Source: Alphaproteobacteria bacterium
GTDB lineage: Bacteria > Pseudomonadota > Alphaproteobacteria > UBA6615
Direction: 5' to 3'
Assembly: GCA_039980135.1 (NCBI GenBank)
Contig: JBDXCV010000011.1
Span: 124,001-188,000, forward strand
DNA: 64,000 nucleotides
The position numbers and the translations under genes were made by a program. Below are positions 9,502 through 16,914 of the stretch, one piece after another. The first letter of the stretch is position 1. Each line of letters starts with the position of its first letter. The notes under the pieces were generated by a model. The model was not told the origin of the DNA and made no database searches. It saw only the letters and a list, made by a program, of their open reading frames with translations.

Positions 9502-11387
9502 ACAATCGCGTCAACAACCGGCAGCGGCAGTTCACCCGTCGCGCGGCGTTGCTGGCGGGCGGACAGTTCACCCTGCTGATGGCGCTGGTCGGGCGGATGT
9601 ACTACCTGCAGGTGGTGGAATCCGAGCGCTACCAGATGCTGGCCGAGGAAAATCGGATCAATATGCGGCTTCTGCCGCCCTCGCGTGGACGGGTCATCGA
9701 CCGATTCGGGGTGCCAATCGCCATTAACCAGCAGAATTACCGTGTGCTGCTGAAAGCCGAGAATGCGCCGGATGTCTCGGCCGTTCTCGATCGGCTTTCG
9801 TTGATCATTCCGATCAGCGCCGATGAAAAGGCCCGCGTGCTCAAGGAAATTCGTCGGCGCAAGAAATTCGTACCCGTAACGGTGCGGGAATTTCTCGATT
9901 GGGAGGATGTGGCTCGGCTTGAGGTCAACACGCCCGATCTGCCGGGGATCGATATCGATGTGGGAGAACGGCGCTTCTACCCGAACGGTGCGGCCGGCGC
10001 CCACATTCTCGGCTATGTCGGGTCGCCCCGGCCCGAAGACCTGTCGGGAGATCCGCTGCTTGAGCTGCCGGGTTTCAAGGTGGGACGCAGCGGGGTCGAG
10101 CGTGCGTTCGATTTGCCCCTGCGCGGGCGCGCCGGTGCCAGCCAACTCGAGGTGAATTCTGTCGGACGCGTGATCCGCGAGCTCAACCGGCATGATGGTG
10201 ATCCCGGCCAGGATGTGGTCCTGACCATAGATATGGCGCTCCAGCAGGAGGCCATGAAGCAGCTGGGTGAAGAGGCCGGCTCGGTGGTCGTTATGGACGT
10301 GGAGACGGGCGGAATTATCGTCCAGGCGTCGACCCCGAGCTTCGATCCCAATGCATTCACCGAAGGGCTCAGCACGGCCCAGTGGCGCGCCGTGGCCGAC
10401 AATGAACGCGCGCCCCTGCGCAACAAGGCGCTCGCTGGCGAGTACGCACCGGGCTCGACCTTCAAGATGATTGTCGCACTCGCTGCACTGGAGGCGGGCT
10501 TGATCACACCCCAGACAAATTATTTCTGCCCCGGCTTCCTGGAAGTTGGCGACGGTAAGTTCCATTGCTGGCGCCGACATGGCCATGGCCATGTGAATCT
10601 TGACCGGGGGCTCTCGGAATCCTGCGATGTCTATTTCTACGAAGTCGCACGACGGGTCGGCATCGACAATATTGCGCGCATGGCGAATAAATTCGGCCTG
10701 GGCACCGAGCTTGGTCTGGATACGCCGGGTGAGCGGGCGGGGCTGATCCCGACCAAGGCCTGGAAACGTGCCGTGATCGGGCAGCCCTGGGTTCTGGGTG
10801 AGACCCTCGTCGCCGGCATCGGCCAGGGCTTCATCACCACCACGCCCATGCAGCTAGTGACCATGACCGCACGCATGGTCAACGGCGGCAAGGTCGTCCA
10901 GCCACATCTGGCGCGCGATGTGGTCGCACGGGACAAGCTCGCCGCCCGTGTGGCGGTCGAGACGCAGACCATTGACGTCAAGCCGCAGCATTTGAAGTCG
11001 GTGACGGATGCCATGGCCCTGGTGACGGAATCCCCGGCGGGCACCGCGCACGCGGCGCGAATCATGACGCCCGGCATGTCGATGGGCGGCAAGACGGGAA
11101 CCGCGCAGGTTCGGCGGATTACCCAACGCGAACGCGACGGCGGCGTCATCAAGAACAAGGATCTACCCTGGCGCTACCGGGATCATGCGCTGTTTGTCGG
11201 CTATGGACCCATTGACGCGCCACGATATGCCATCGCGGTTGTCGTCGAGCACGGTGGCGGTGGTTCCGCGGTTGCCGCACCGATCGCCCGCGATGTGATG
11301 ACCGAAACCCTGAAGCGTGATCCCGCGCGCTTGGCGCCCGGCGCCAATGTCGCAGGCCTGCGCGCGCCCGGCAGTCAGGACGGCTGA
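9498..11387 (+). CDS. mrdA: Penicillin-binding protein 2 (elongation transpeptidase)
   Basis: Class B PBP that cross-links peptidoglycan during cell elongation. The 629-residue protein has a short cytoplasmic tail, one membrane anchor (LLAGGQFTLLMALVGRMYYL, about residues 17-36), the PBP dimerisation domain, and a transpeptidase domain with SxxK at Ser320-Lys323 (GSTFK), the PBP2-type SCD at 375-377 and KTG at 532-534. All catalytic motifs are present. It overlaps mreD by ATGA at 9498-9501 and is followed two bases later by rodA, its glycosyltransferase partner. Confidence 0.94.
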   Translation: MNNRVNNRQRQFTRRAALLAGGQFTLLMALVGRMYYLQVVESERYQMLAEENRINMRLLPPSRGRVIDRFGVPIAINQQNYRVLLKAENAPDVSAVLDRLSLIIPISADEKARVLKEIRRRKKFVPVTVREFLDWEDVARLEVNTPDLPGIDIDVGERRFYPNGAAGAHILGYVGSPRPEDLSGDPLLELPGFKVGRSGVERAFDLPLRGRAGASQLEVNSVGRVIRELNRHDGDPGQDVVLTIDMALQQEAMKQLGEEAGSVVVMDVETGGIIVQASTPSFDPNAFTEGLSTAQWRAVADNERAPLRNKALAGEYAPGSTFKMIVALAALEAGLITPQTNYFCPGFLEVGDGKFHCWRRHGHGHVNLDRGLSESCDVYFYEVARRVGIDNIARMANKFGLGTELGLDTPGERAGLIPTKAWKRAVIGQPWVLGETLVAGIGQGFITTTPMQLVTMTARMVNGGKVVQPHLARDVVARDKLAARVAVETQTIDVKPQHLKSVTDAMALVTESPAGTAHAARIMTPGMSMGGKTGTAQVRRITQRERDGGVIKNKDLPWRYRDHALFVGYGPIDAPRYAIAVVVEHGGGGSAVAAPIARDVMTETLKRDPARLAPGANVAGLRAPGSQDG

Positions 11388-11389
11388 GG

Positions 11390-12535
11390 ATGGCACGGCT
11401 CAGCGGCACCACGGCGACCAAGCTCACCTTCCGTCAGAAGCTCCTGCATCTGAACTGGGAGTTCGTGCTGCTGATTATTCTGACCGCGTCGATCGGCTTC
11501 GCGATGCTGTTTTCCGCAGCGAATGGCGACTTCGACCCCTGGGCGTCGCGTCAACTCATGCGATTTGCGGTCGGGGTTCTGCTGATGCTTGCGGTCGCGA
11601 TGACCGATATCCGTATCTGGTTGCGAGCGGCCTTTCCGATTTACGGGGTATGCCTCGGCCTGCTGGCGGCGGTCGAACTCATGGGGTCGATCGGCATGGG
11701 TGCGCAGCGCTGGCTCGATCTCGGTTTCTTCCAGCTTCAGCCGTCGGAAGTGATGAAGGTCGCGGTGGTCCTGGCGCTGGCACGCTACTTTCACGGGCTG
11801 GATTCCGAAGATGCCGGCCGGCTGACGAATCTCGCGATTCCGATCATCCTGGTTGCCGCGCCGATGGCCCTGGTTCTGCGCCAGCCCGACCTGGGTACGG
11901 CCGGTGTCGTGGCGATGGTCGGCGCCGCGATGTTCTGGTTGGGTGGTGCGCGGCTCTGGCAGTTCGCGACGGTCGCGGCGGCGGCGGCGGCGGCGGTGCC
12001 GATCGGCTGGCAGTTCCTGCACAGCTACCAGAAACAGCGGATCTTCACGTTCCTCAATCCCGAGACCGATCCGCTCGGGTCGGGCTATCACATCCTGCAG
12101 TCGAAGATCGCGCTCGGTTCGGGAGGCCTGTTCGGCAAGGGTTTTCTTGCGGGTACCCAGAGCCATCTGAATTTCCTGCCCGAGAAGCAGACAGATTTCA
12201 TCTTCACGATGCTGGCCGAGGAGTTCGGGCTTGTCGGCGGGACCGGATTGATCGCTTTATACGGGCTGCTCATCGCTTACGGTATCTATATCGCGTTCCG
12301 CGTCCGCAGCCATTTTGCGCGCCTCCTGGCGATGGGCCTGACGGTGAATTTCTTCCTCTATGTGTTCATCAACATCGCCATGGTGATGGGCATTCTGCCC
12401 GTGGTCGGGGTACCCCTGCCGCTGATTTCCTACGGCGGCACGGCGATGCTGACGGTGCTCATCGGCTTCGGCCTGATCATGAGCTGCTGGCTGCACCGCG
12501 ATACCTACATCAACAAGCGCGGCGGCGCCGCCTGA
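11390..12535 (+). CDS. mrdB: SEDS peptidoglycan glycosyltransferase RodA
   Basis: Polymerises lipid II into glycan strands together with PBP2. The 381-residue polytopic membrane protein has about ten hydrophobic segments. The SEDS signatures are QPSEVMKVAVVLALARYF near residue 115, RQPDLGTAGVV near 165 and the C-terminal GVPLPLISYGGTAMLT near 340. Residues 200-215 are an alanine run encoded by a GCG-rich repeat. It closes the shape operon. A short hairpin without a T-run (CCGGCA 12537-12542 / TGCCGG 12551-12556) follows the stop. Confidence 0.94.
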   Translation: MARLSGTTATKLTFRQKLLHLNWEFVLLIILTASIGFAMLFSAANGDFDPWASRQLMRFAVGVLLMLAVAMTDIRIWLRAAFPIYGVCLGLLAAVELMGSIGMGAQRWLDLGFFQLQPSEVMKVAVVLALARYFHGLDSEDAGRLTNLAIPIILVAAPMALVLRQPDLGTAGVVAMVGAAMFWLGGARLWQFATVAAAAAAAVPIGWQFLHSYQKQRIFTFLNPETDPLGSGYHILQSKIALGSGGLFGKGFLAGTQSHLNFLPEKQTDFIFTMLAEEFGLVGGTGLIALYGLLIAYGIYIAFRVRSHFARLLAMGLTVNFFLYVFINIAMVMGILPVVGVPLPLISYGGTAMLTVLIGFGLIMSCWLHRDTYINKRGGAA

Positions 12536-12623
12536 CCCGGCAATTAACCGTGCCGGCAGGGGGTACGCGTATCGACAATCCGGGTCGCGGGTGTTATATC
12601 CGCCGCCGCTTCAAGCGCACGGT

Positions 12624-12699
<76 letters not shown>

Positions 12700-12758
12700 T
12701 TTACCCCATTGATATTATTGAGAAAATACACATTCTGCATTAGGTCAGGGTGGGGTAA

Positions 12759-12823
12759 CTGTCAGACTTTTTGAGGCCTGTCAGACTCTAAAAATGTCTG
12801 ACGGACGCCCCCAACTGTCTGAT
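12759..12823. repeat. GTCAGAC motif cluster near attL
   Basis: GTCAGAC occurs at 12761-12767 and 12780-12786 (both as CTGTCAGAC), its complement GTCTGAC at 12796-12802 and a GTCTGAT variant at 12817-12823, spaced 16-21 bases apart. With similar sites near attR they resemble arm-type binding sites of a tyrosine integrase; this is inferred from position. An additional palindrome, CTGATT-CTA-AATCAG, lies at 12851-12865 before the DUF4238 gene. Confidence 0.5.
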
Positions 12824-12901
12824 TTCAATAGATAATTGTATTAAGAACACCTGATTCTAAATCAGTTGATCAAGTTTGCTTCCACGGACAATAGTGATCT
12901 G

Positions 12902-13116
12902 ATGAACGCACAACGCGCAAAGCGTCAGCACACCGTTCCTAGATTCTATCTCGAATACTTTTCTGACGAGGAAAAGATGGTGTGGAGTTATGACCAGGTC
13001 GAGAACGAAGTGCGGCCTGCAGTTGCCAAAGAAACAGGCGTCGAAAAGAACTTCTATTCCCCGCAGGACAACGACGGGGCCTATATCGATGACATAGACA
13101 ACTGGTTGGATGACGT
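12902..13116 (+). pseudogene. DUF4238 protein gene, 5' part (split by transposon)
   Basis: The first 71 codons plus two bases of a DUF4238 protein. The product begins MNAQRAKRQHTVPRFYLEYF, the family's characteristic N-terminus (basic, then QH-VP-FYL, aromatic-rich). The frame runs to the GATGACGT target duplicate and continues exactly at 15812: GT from 13115-13116 plus T from 15812 restores a Val codon. The rejoined gene would be 981 bases, 326 residues. Its function is unknown. I chose the ATG at 12902; a TTG at 12866 is in frame but less like the family. Confidence 0.85.
13109..13116. repeat. 8-bp target site duplication, left copy
   Basis: GATGACGT directly abuts the left inverted repeat and recurs at 15804-15811. 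Eight bases is the duplication length expected for IS1595-family insertion. Confidence 0.93.
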
Positions 13117-13140
13117 GGGAATAGTATACCTTGCAAACCC
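13117..13140 (+). repeat. Left terminal inverted repeat of the transposon
   Basis: Starts GGGAATAGTATACCTTGCAA; matches the complement of 15780-15803 at 20 of 24 positions. Confidence 0.9.
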
Positions 13141-13191
13141 AATTTCCGTCCCCATATATGATTCTAGCAATGAATCTATTGGGTTACGGTT

Positions 13192-14130
13192 ATGTCGATT
13201 CTATCGAAAAAGCATTTTCACAACGAGAAAGCGGCTTTCGCTTATCTTGAGTCACTTCTCTGGCCGGATGGCCCCCAGTGTCCGCACTGTGGCGTCATCA
13301 ACAATGCTGGCAAGCTGAAGGGCAAAACCACGCGCGTTGGATTGTGGAAGTGCTACGAGAAAGAATGCCGCAAGCAGTTCACGGTGAAGGTCGGCACGGT
13401 TTTCGAGCATGGCCGCATCCCGCTGTACAAGATGCTACAGGCGACCTACCTGATGTGCAGCAGCAAGAAGGGCGTGAGCGCCCATCAACTGCACCGCACG
13501 CTTGAGGTCACGTACAAGACGGCCTGGTTCCTGGCCCACCGCATTCGCGAGGCGATGCGCGAGGGGAAAGTTCCGGGCGGCCTCGGCGGTGATAACAAGG
13601 TTGTTGAGGCTGACGAGACGTTCGTTGGTGGCAAGGCGAAGAACGCGCACAACAGCAAGCCGATCCCGCCGAAGGAGGCGGTGTTCTCGCTTGTGGAGCG
13701 TGACGGTCGGGTTTCGTCCCATCACGTCGCTGCGGTGAACGCGCGGACGTTGCGCCCGATCTTGGTCACGCATGTTGATCGCAAGTCGTATCTGATGACG
13801 GACGAGGCGCGGCAGTACGTGAAGATGGGCGAGGAGTTCTCCGGCCACGGTTCGGTGAACCACTCGATTGAGGAATATGTGCGCGGCACGTTCTGGCACA
13901 CGAACACGATTGAGAGTTATTTCGCGACGTTGAAGCGTGGCATTGGCGGCACCTACCAGCACGTCAGCCAGCAGCATTTGAAGCGGTATCTTGGCGAGTT
14001 CGATTTTCGCTACAACTACCGTGCGGCGCTTGAGGTTGATGACACGGAGCGCACTGAAAAGGCGTTGTCGGGCATCGTTGGCAAGCGCCTGACCTATGGG
14101 GGGTCTGGTGCGGCGGCGCAAGCGGTCTAG
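13192..14130 (+). CDS. IS1595-family (ISXO2-like) transposase
   Basis: Cut-and-paste-type DDE transposase of the surrounding element. The 312-residue protein has an N-terminal zinc ribbon (CPHCG near residue 30 and CYEKECRK near 55), a helix-turn-helix-like middle (KGVSAHQLHRTLEVTYKTAWFLAHRIREAM) and the catalytic domain. Acidic residues are Asp141 (EADETFVGGK) and Asp204 (MTDEA), followed by Asn238 and Glu241 in HTNTIESYFATLKRG, the DDN-plus-Glu pattern of the family. It is full length without frameshift and probably functional. The gene ends 85 bases before a UUCG hairpin shared with the converging DUF3800 gene. Confidence 0.93.
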   Translation: MSILSKKHFHNEKAAFAYLESLLWPDGPQCPHCGVINNAGKLKGKTTRVGLWKCYEKECRKQFTVKVGTVFEHGRIPLYKMLQATYLMCSSKKGVSAHQLHRTLEVTYKTAWFLAHRIREAMREGKVPGGLGGDNKVVEADETFVGGKAKNAHNSKPIPPKEAVFSLVERDGRVSSHHVAAVNARTLRPILVTHVDRKSYLMTDEARQYVKMGEEFSGHGSVNHSIEEYVRGTFWHTNTIESYFATLKRGIGGTYQHVSQQHLKRYLGEFDFRYNYRAALEVDDTERTEKALSGIVGKRLTYGGSGAAAQAV

Positions 14131-14214
14131 GGGTTGACCCGTTTGCGTGCTGTTGTGGCAAAGTAAACTTGCAGGACTGAACCCGCCTCTAGTGGCGGAC
14201 GTAGGCCCTGCTTC

Positions 14215-14232
14215 GGGGCCCTTCGGGGCCCC
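14215..14232. terminator. UUCG-tetraloop hairpin between converging genes
   Basis: GGGGCCC (14215-14221), loop TTCG, GGGCCCC (14226-14232) make a perfect 7-bp stem closed by the very stable C(UUCG)G tetraloop. It lies between the end of the transposase gene and the end of the DUF3800 gene. There is no T-run, so it may act as a bidirectional RNA end or stabiliser. Confidence 0.5.
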
Positions 14233-14235
14233 GCC

Positions 14236-14928
14236 CTATCTTATGACGCCCATTGGATCACTTGGGTTGGCGGCCCGGACCACAACGTTGTCCAGCAGGT
14301 CGAAAGCTTTGTGAACGTCGTAAGCATTTTTTGACGCTAGTGGTTTTTCGCGCCTCAGGAGACCGTAGGCGCAGAAGTCTGCCATTTGGACGAAATAGGA
14401 TCGGTGCGACTCCTTGAAGAATGGGTCTTCGAGAATGCGGTCAAGTGGGACATGGTCGATACTGCCGTCCGACCGATAAATGGGGTTGAACACGCTCATT
14501 CTGCGGGCAAGGCGCGTGTATTCGAGTTCTTTGCCCTCGTCGCAGACAAGAAGGGCGTGACTGTCCCATGCGCGCATTGTGCGTTCGATCCGGGTAAGCA
14601 ACCGCTCGAAGGCCCAATCATGTTGGGATGTTCTGCACACGTTGAAAACGCGCACGCCGTCTAGGGAGTTTAAAAGTTGGAACGCGTTGCGAAATATCTG
14701 GCTGCGGCGGTATTTGGTGATGATCTTGGGCCCCAGGCGCCCGCGCCCGCCGATAAACTCTGTTGCGTGAAATTCCTTCTGCACAAAAATGCCATCAGTT
14801 TCTTTGAGGCGGCGACGCCAGTCTCGGATTGCGCGAAATGTCGTTAGCCATTGTGTTGCTGGCACAGCGACGGCAGAAAATGTGATGTATGGGCGTTCGT
14901 ACGAATCGTCGATGTAGATGAGGTGCAT
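14236..14928 (-). CDS. DUF3800 domain-containing protein (transposon cargo)
   Basis: A 230-residue product with the features of DUF3800: N-terminal MHLIYIDDSYERPYITF, the KEFHATEF block, an internal acidic motif LLVCDEGKELEY, and the C-terminal YFVQMADFCAYGLLR helix. The conserved acids suggest a metal-dependent, possibly nuclease-like fold; no activity is established and I do not assign one. The open frame runs on upstream to 15171, but MHLIYIDDS is the family's natural start. Its ATG abuts the ATG of the opposite-strand small gene (the sequence CATATG at 14926-14931), so the two initiation regions overlap. Cargo status follows from its position inside the transposon ends. Confidence 0.85.
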   Translation of the reverse strand: MHLIYIDDSYERPYITFSAVAVPATQWLTTFRAIRDWRRRLKETDGIFVQKEFHATEFIGGRGRLGPKIITKYRRSQIFRNAFQLLNSLDGVRVFNVCRTSQHDWAFERLLTRIERTMRAWDSHALLVCDEGKELEYTRLARRMSVFNPIYRSDGSIDHVPLDRILEDPFFKESHRSYFVQMADFCAYGLLRREKPLASKNAYDVHKAFDLLDNVVVRAANPSDPMGVIR

Positions 14929-15081
14929 ATGGGCAAGCCTACAAAGAAGTCTCAATCTGAAAAGTTCAAAGACCTTGCCCGCGAGATCGACGCGGACGAG
15001 GACAAGGATGCGTTTGAGGGCAAGCTGCGCACCATTGCGCGACAAAAAGCCCCCAAAGATAACCCGAAGGACGAGAAATGA
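14929..15081 (+). CDS. 50-residue charged protein (transposon cargo)
   Basis: Product MGKPTKKSQSEKFKDLAREI followed by an acidic stretch DADEDKDAFEGKL and a basic Lys-rich tail; about half of its residues are charged and it is probably helical. It resembles small conserved proteins with a KF+ (DE)xARE pattern that I associate with DUF3800 genes, but I cannot confirm this here. GAGGTG at 14920-14925 is a good ribosome site and lies within the first codons of the divergent DUF3800 gene. Its stop overlaps the next ORF's ATG in an ATGA at 15078-15081. Function unknown. Confidence 0.7.
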   Translation: MGKPTKKSQSEKFKDLAREIDADEDKDAFEGKLRTIARQKAPKDNPKDEK

Positions 15082-15281
15082 TGATGCGATCTCTCCAGCC
15101 GGAAACCAGTGCCCGCATGGGCTGCCCTTGCGGACACGCATCGGATTGCGCTGTCCACAACGAACCGGCAATGCCGGCTGGAGAGTGCACGTGCGGGCTT
15201 ACAACTGAGCGTAAATCCCGTCCTTCATTGCAGAGTCGTGCCGTACGTAGCCCGGCCTTGGCCCGGGGAACGACTCGTTAA
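15078..15281 (+). CDS. Cys-rich small ORF (possible zinc-binding cargo protein)
   Basis: A 67-codon ORF coupled by an ATGA overlap to the charged-protein gene. Residues 14-39 read GCPCGHASDCAVHN then EPAMPAGECTCG, a symmetric arrangement of five Cys plus His that would suit zinc binding. The second half (from about residue 41) overlaps the end of the opposite-strand WYL-like gene by 83 bases and has low-complexity Arg/Ser content, so the true product may matter only in its N-terminal half, or the ORF may be spurious. Confidence 0.4.
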   Translation: MMMRSLQPETSARMGCPCGHASDCAVHNEPAMPAGECTCGLTTERKSRPSLQSRAVRSPALARGTTR

Positions 15282-15492
15282 GGATCTCCAAGGACCTTAC
15301 GCGGTCCTCGCGGAATAAATCCCAGTCGTGGCCCGGTGTTTCATGGGGGCCGTTGACCTGAAAAGCGCGAAGGAGATTCTTTCCTTCGGAGCTGCGGCCA
15401 TAGGCGTGAGGCTCAATGGTCCGTACGCCCACGGTGTAATCAACGCGCAGCAAGCGCCGCTCGTTGATGGCCTGACATATAATATCGTTCAT
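15199..15492 (-). CDS. WYL-like small protein (transposon cargo)
   Basis: A 97-residue protein starting MNDIICQAINERRLLRVDY. It has a WYL-like core: a strand with RVDYTVG, then RTIEPHAYGRSSEGKNLLRA, FQVNG, and a tail GPRPGYVRHDSAMKDGIYAQL. WYL folds bind nucleic acids or ligands and often occur in regulators, but here there is no attached HTH, so it could be a stand-alone ligand sensor. The ATG at 15492 has GGAAAGAGA upstream on the minus strand; in-frame sequence extends to 15576 without such a site. Function unknown. Confidence 0.7.
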   Translation of the reverse strand: MNDIICQAINERRLLRVDYTVGVRTIEPHAYGRSSEGKNLLRAFQVNGPHETPGHDWDLFREDRVRSLEILNESFPGPRPGYVRHDSAMKDGIYAQL

Positions 15493-15641
15493 TGACGATC
15501 TCTTTCCCCCAGCATTGCTGGGCTTGTGGAAAGGACCGTCTTGCGCAGAATCGTTCACTGGCGTACCAATGAACACAGGGAGAAATCACTTCCTTATTCA
15601 AGTGCACCCGCGACGGTCCTCAAAAATTGGCGCGGGAAGCC

Positions 15642-15683
15642 ATAACGCCGGAGTGTGATCAGACACTCCGGCGTTATTTTATT
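15642..15683 (+). terminator. Strong rho-independent terminator near the transposon right end
   Basis: A perfect 15-bp stem, ATAACGCCGGAGTGT (15642-15656) with its complement (15663-15677), encloses the loop GATCAG and is followed by TTTTATT. It is oriented for plus-strand transcripts and could stop read-through from the element into the flanking host gene. From 15493 to here there is only the upstream region of the WYL-like gene. Confidence 0.85.
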
Positions 15684-15779
15684 CCGATTCGGCTGAGTCG
15701 CTTTCCGAAGATTTATCCATAAATCAATTGGATAACGGGGATGGATTGTGTTTTCCGCAACCTGTCACCCAACCTGTAG

Positions 15780-15803
15780 GGGTGTGCAAGGTATACATAT
15801 CCC
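15780..15803 (-). repeat. Right terminal inverted repeat of the transposon
   Basis: Read on the minus strand it starts GGGATATGTATACCTTGCAC and mirrors 13117-13140, with four mismatches in 24. Confidence 0.9.
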
Positions 15804-15811
15804 GATGACGT
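15804..15811. repeat. 8-bp target site duplication, right copy
   Basis: GATGACGT, identical to 13109-13116, immediately after the right inverted repeat. Confidence 0.93.
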
Positions 15812-16577
15812 TGAGGACAAAGCGTCAAATATTTATCCAAAGCTTCTTGCTGGTGAGCAAATCGCGGGTCAGCAGAGAGCTGATTTTTCTGTGTTTCTGG
15901 CGAGTCTGTATACCCGCAGCCCTGCATACATACGAGCGATGGCAGAGCTCTATGGATTCCAAGTGCAGCATGCTGCAAAAGTGGTTTTTGGCGAGCGGCG
16001 GTCTTTTGAAACTGAAATGGATAAGCTTGATGAAGAGCGTGGTACGGAGACTGATGGTCTTAGACGCGACGAGCTATTTTCTATCGTAAAGGATTTGTCG
16101 AGCTTTGAACTTTCTGTTGACCGTAAGGTTGGGCTTAGAGGGATGGCAGTCACCGACACCCTCACTCAGATATTTATGGACATGAACTGGAGTATCGGAA
16201 CGTGTTCCGATCAACATTTAGTTACGAGCGACAATCCCATCGTTCGGCTAACTCCACCAAACGAATATCACCCGATCTACGGTGACGGCGCATTCGCGAA
16301 CAAGCGCACCTATGTGACCGTACCTCTATCTGCCTCGGTAATTCTGGAAATGAGATGGTCCAGTCCGGTGGGCAAAGGCATGCTTCATGTCCCGAAACAG
16401 CGCGGACGGCTTTACAACAGACAACGAGCTGTATTTTCTGAGCGATATCTTTACGCGTCCCGCAACGACATTGGTATTAGGACACTTGGACAAAAGCATC
16501 GAAAGCCGGGCCTAAATATAAGTGTTTCGGGATTGGGGAATAGCATGGAGATGAAGATAAAGAGACGCTTGGACTAG
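15812..16577 (+). pseudogene. DUF4238 protein gene, 3' part (split by transposon)
   Basis: Continues the frame broken at 13116. Joined residues read LDDV, then EDKASNIYPKLLAGEQ and FLASLYTRSPAYIRAMAE, matching the helical core of DUF4238 proteins, with SDNPIVRLTP further on and a basic C-terminus ending MKIKRRLD. A GTG at 15891 could start a 228-residue fragment, but there is no clear ribosome site, so expression is doubtful. It is the only native gene of the islet. No inactivating change other than the insertion was seen, so precise excision would restore it. Confidence 0.85.
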
Positions 16578-16596
16578 ACCGCGAGCCTTGGACTCT

Positions 16597-16650
16597 GTCT
16601 GTCAGACAATCCCCCGAAAAGGCACTTGTTTGCCCATGTTTTAGTCTGAC
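16597..16650. repeat. GTCAGAC motif copies near attR
   Basis: GTCAGAC at 16601-16607 (within CTGTCTGTCAGACA) and GTCTGAC at 16644-16650 match the cluster next to attL. They lie 30-90 bases before the right repeat, a layout compatible with integrase arm sites. Confidence 0.45.
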
Positions 16651-16681
16651 GTGACGTTGATTTCATTGGATAGTCCATATT

Positions 16682-16726
<45 letters not shown>

Positions 16727-16914
16727 ATTATTTTAAAGGCTTAGCTGGCGACGGCTGAGCCTTTACCGTTTCCGGCATTCGATGGAGGGGCGTGCCACGG
16801 TCTTGCCCGGATCAGCGGGCGGTTCATGGACATGCCCCGGGCGAAACCATAGAATTTGTTCAATACAAAGAATGCGCCGCCACGACAATGCATGGGCCGC
16901 ACCCGGGGGAGTTC

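Larger units (their letters stand above)
13117..15803. mobile_element. IS1595-family transposon carrying cargo genes (2,687 bp)
   Basis: The element is delimited exactly by 24-bp terminal inverted repeats (20 of 24 identical, both beginning GGGA and sharing GTATACCTTGCA) and an 8-bp target duplication. It encodes an IS1595/ISXO2-like transposase plus candidate cargo ORFs: DUF3800 (minus), a 50-residue charged protein (plus), a Cys-rich ORF (plus) and a WYL-like protein (minus). A plain IS1595-family element is about 1 kb, so roughly 1.6 kb is cargo. It sits inside the DUF4238 gene of the tRNA-Lys island. Ends and duplication look intact, so the insertion may be recent. Confidence 0.93.
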
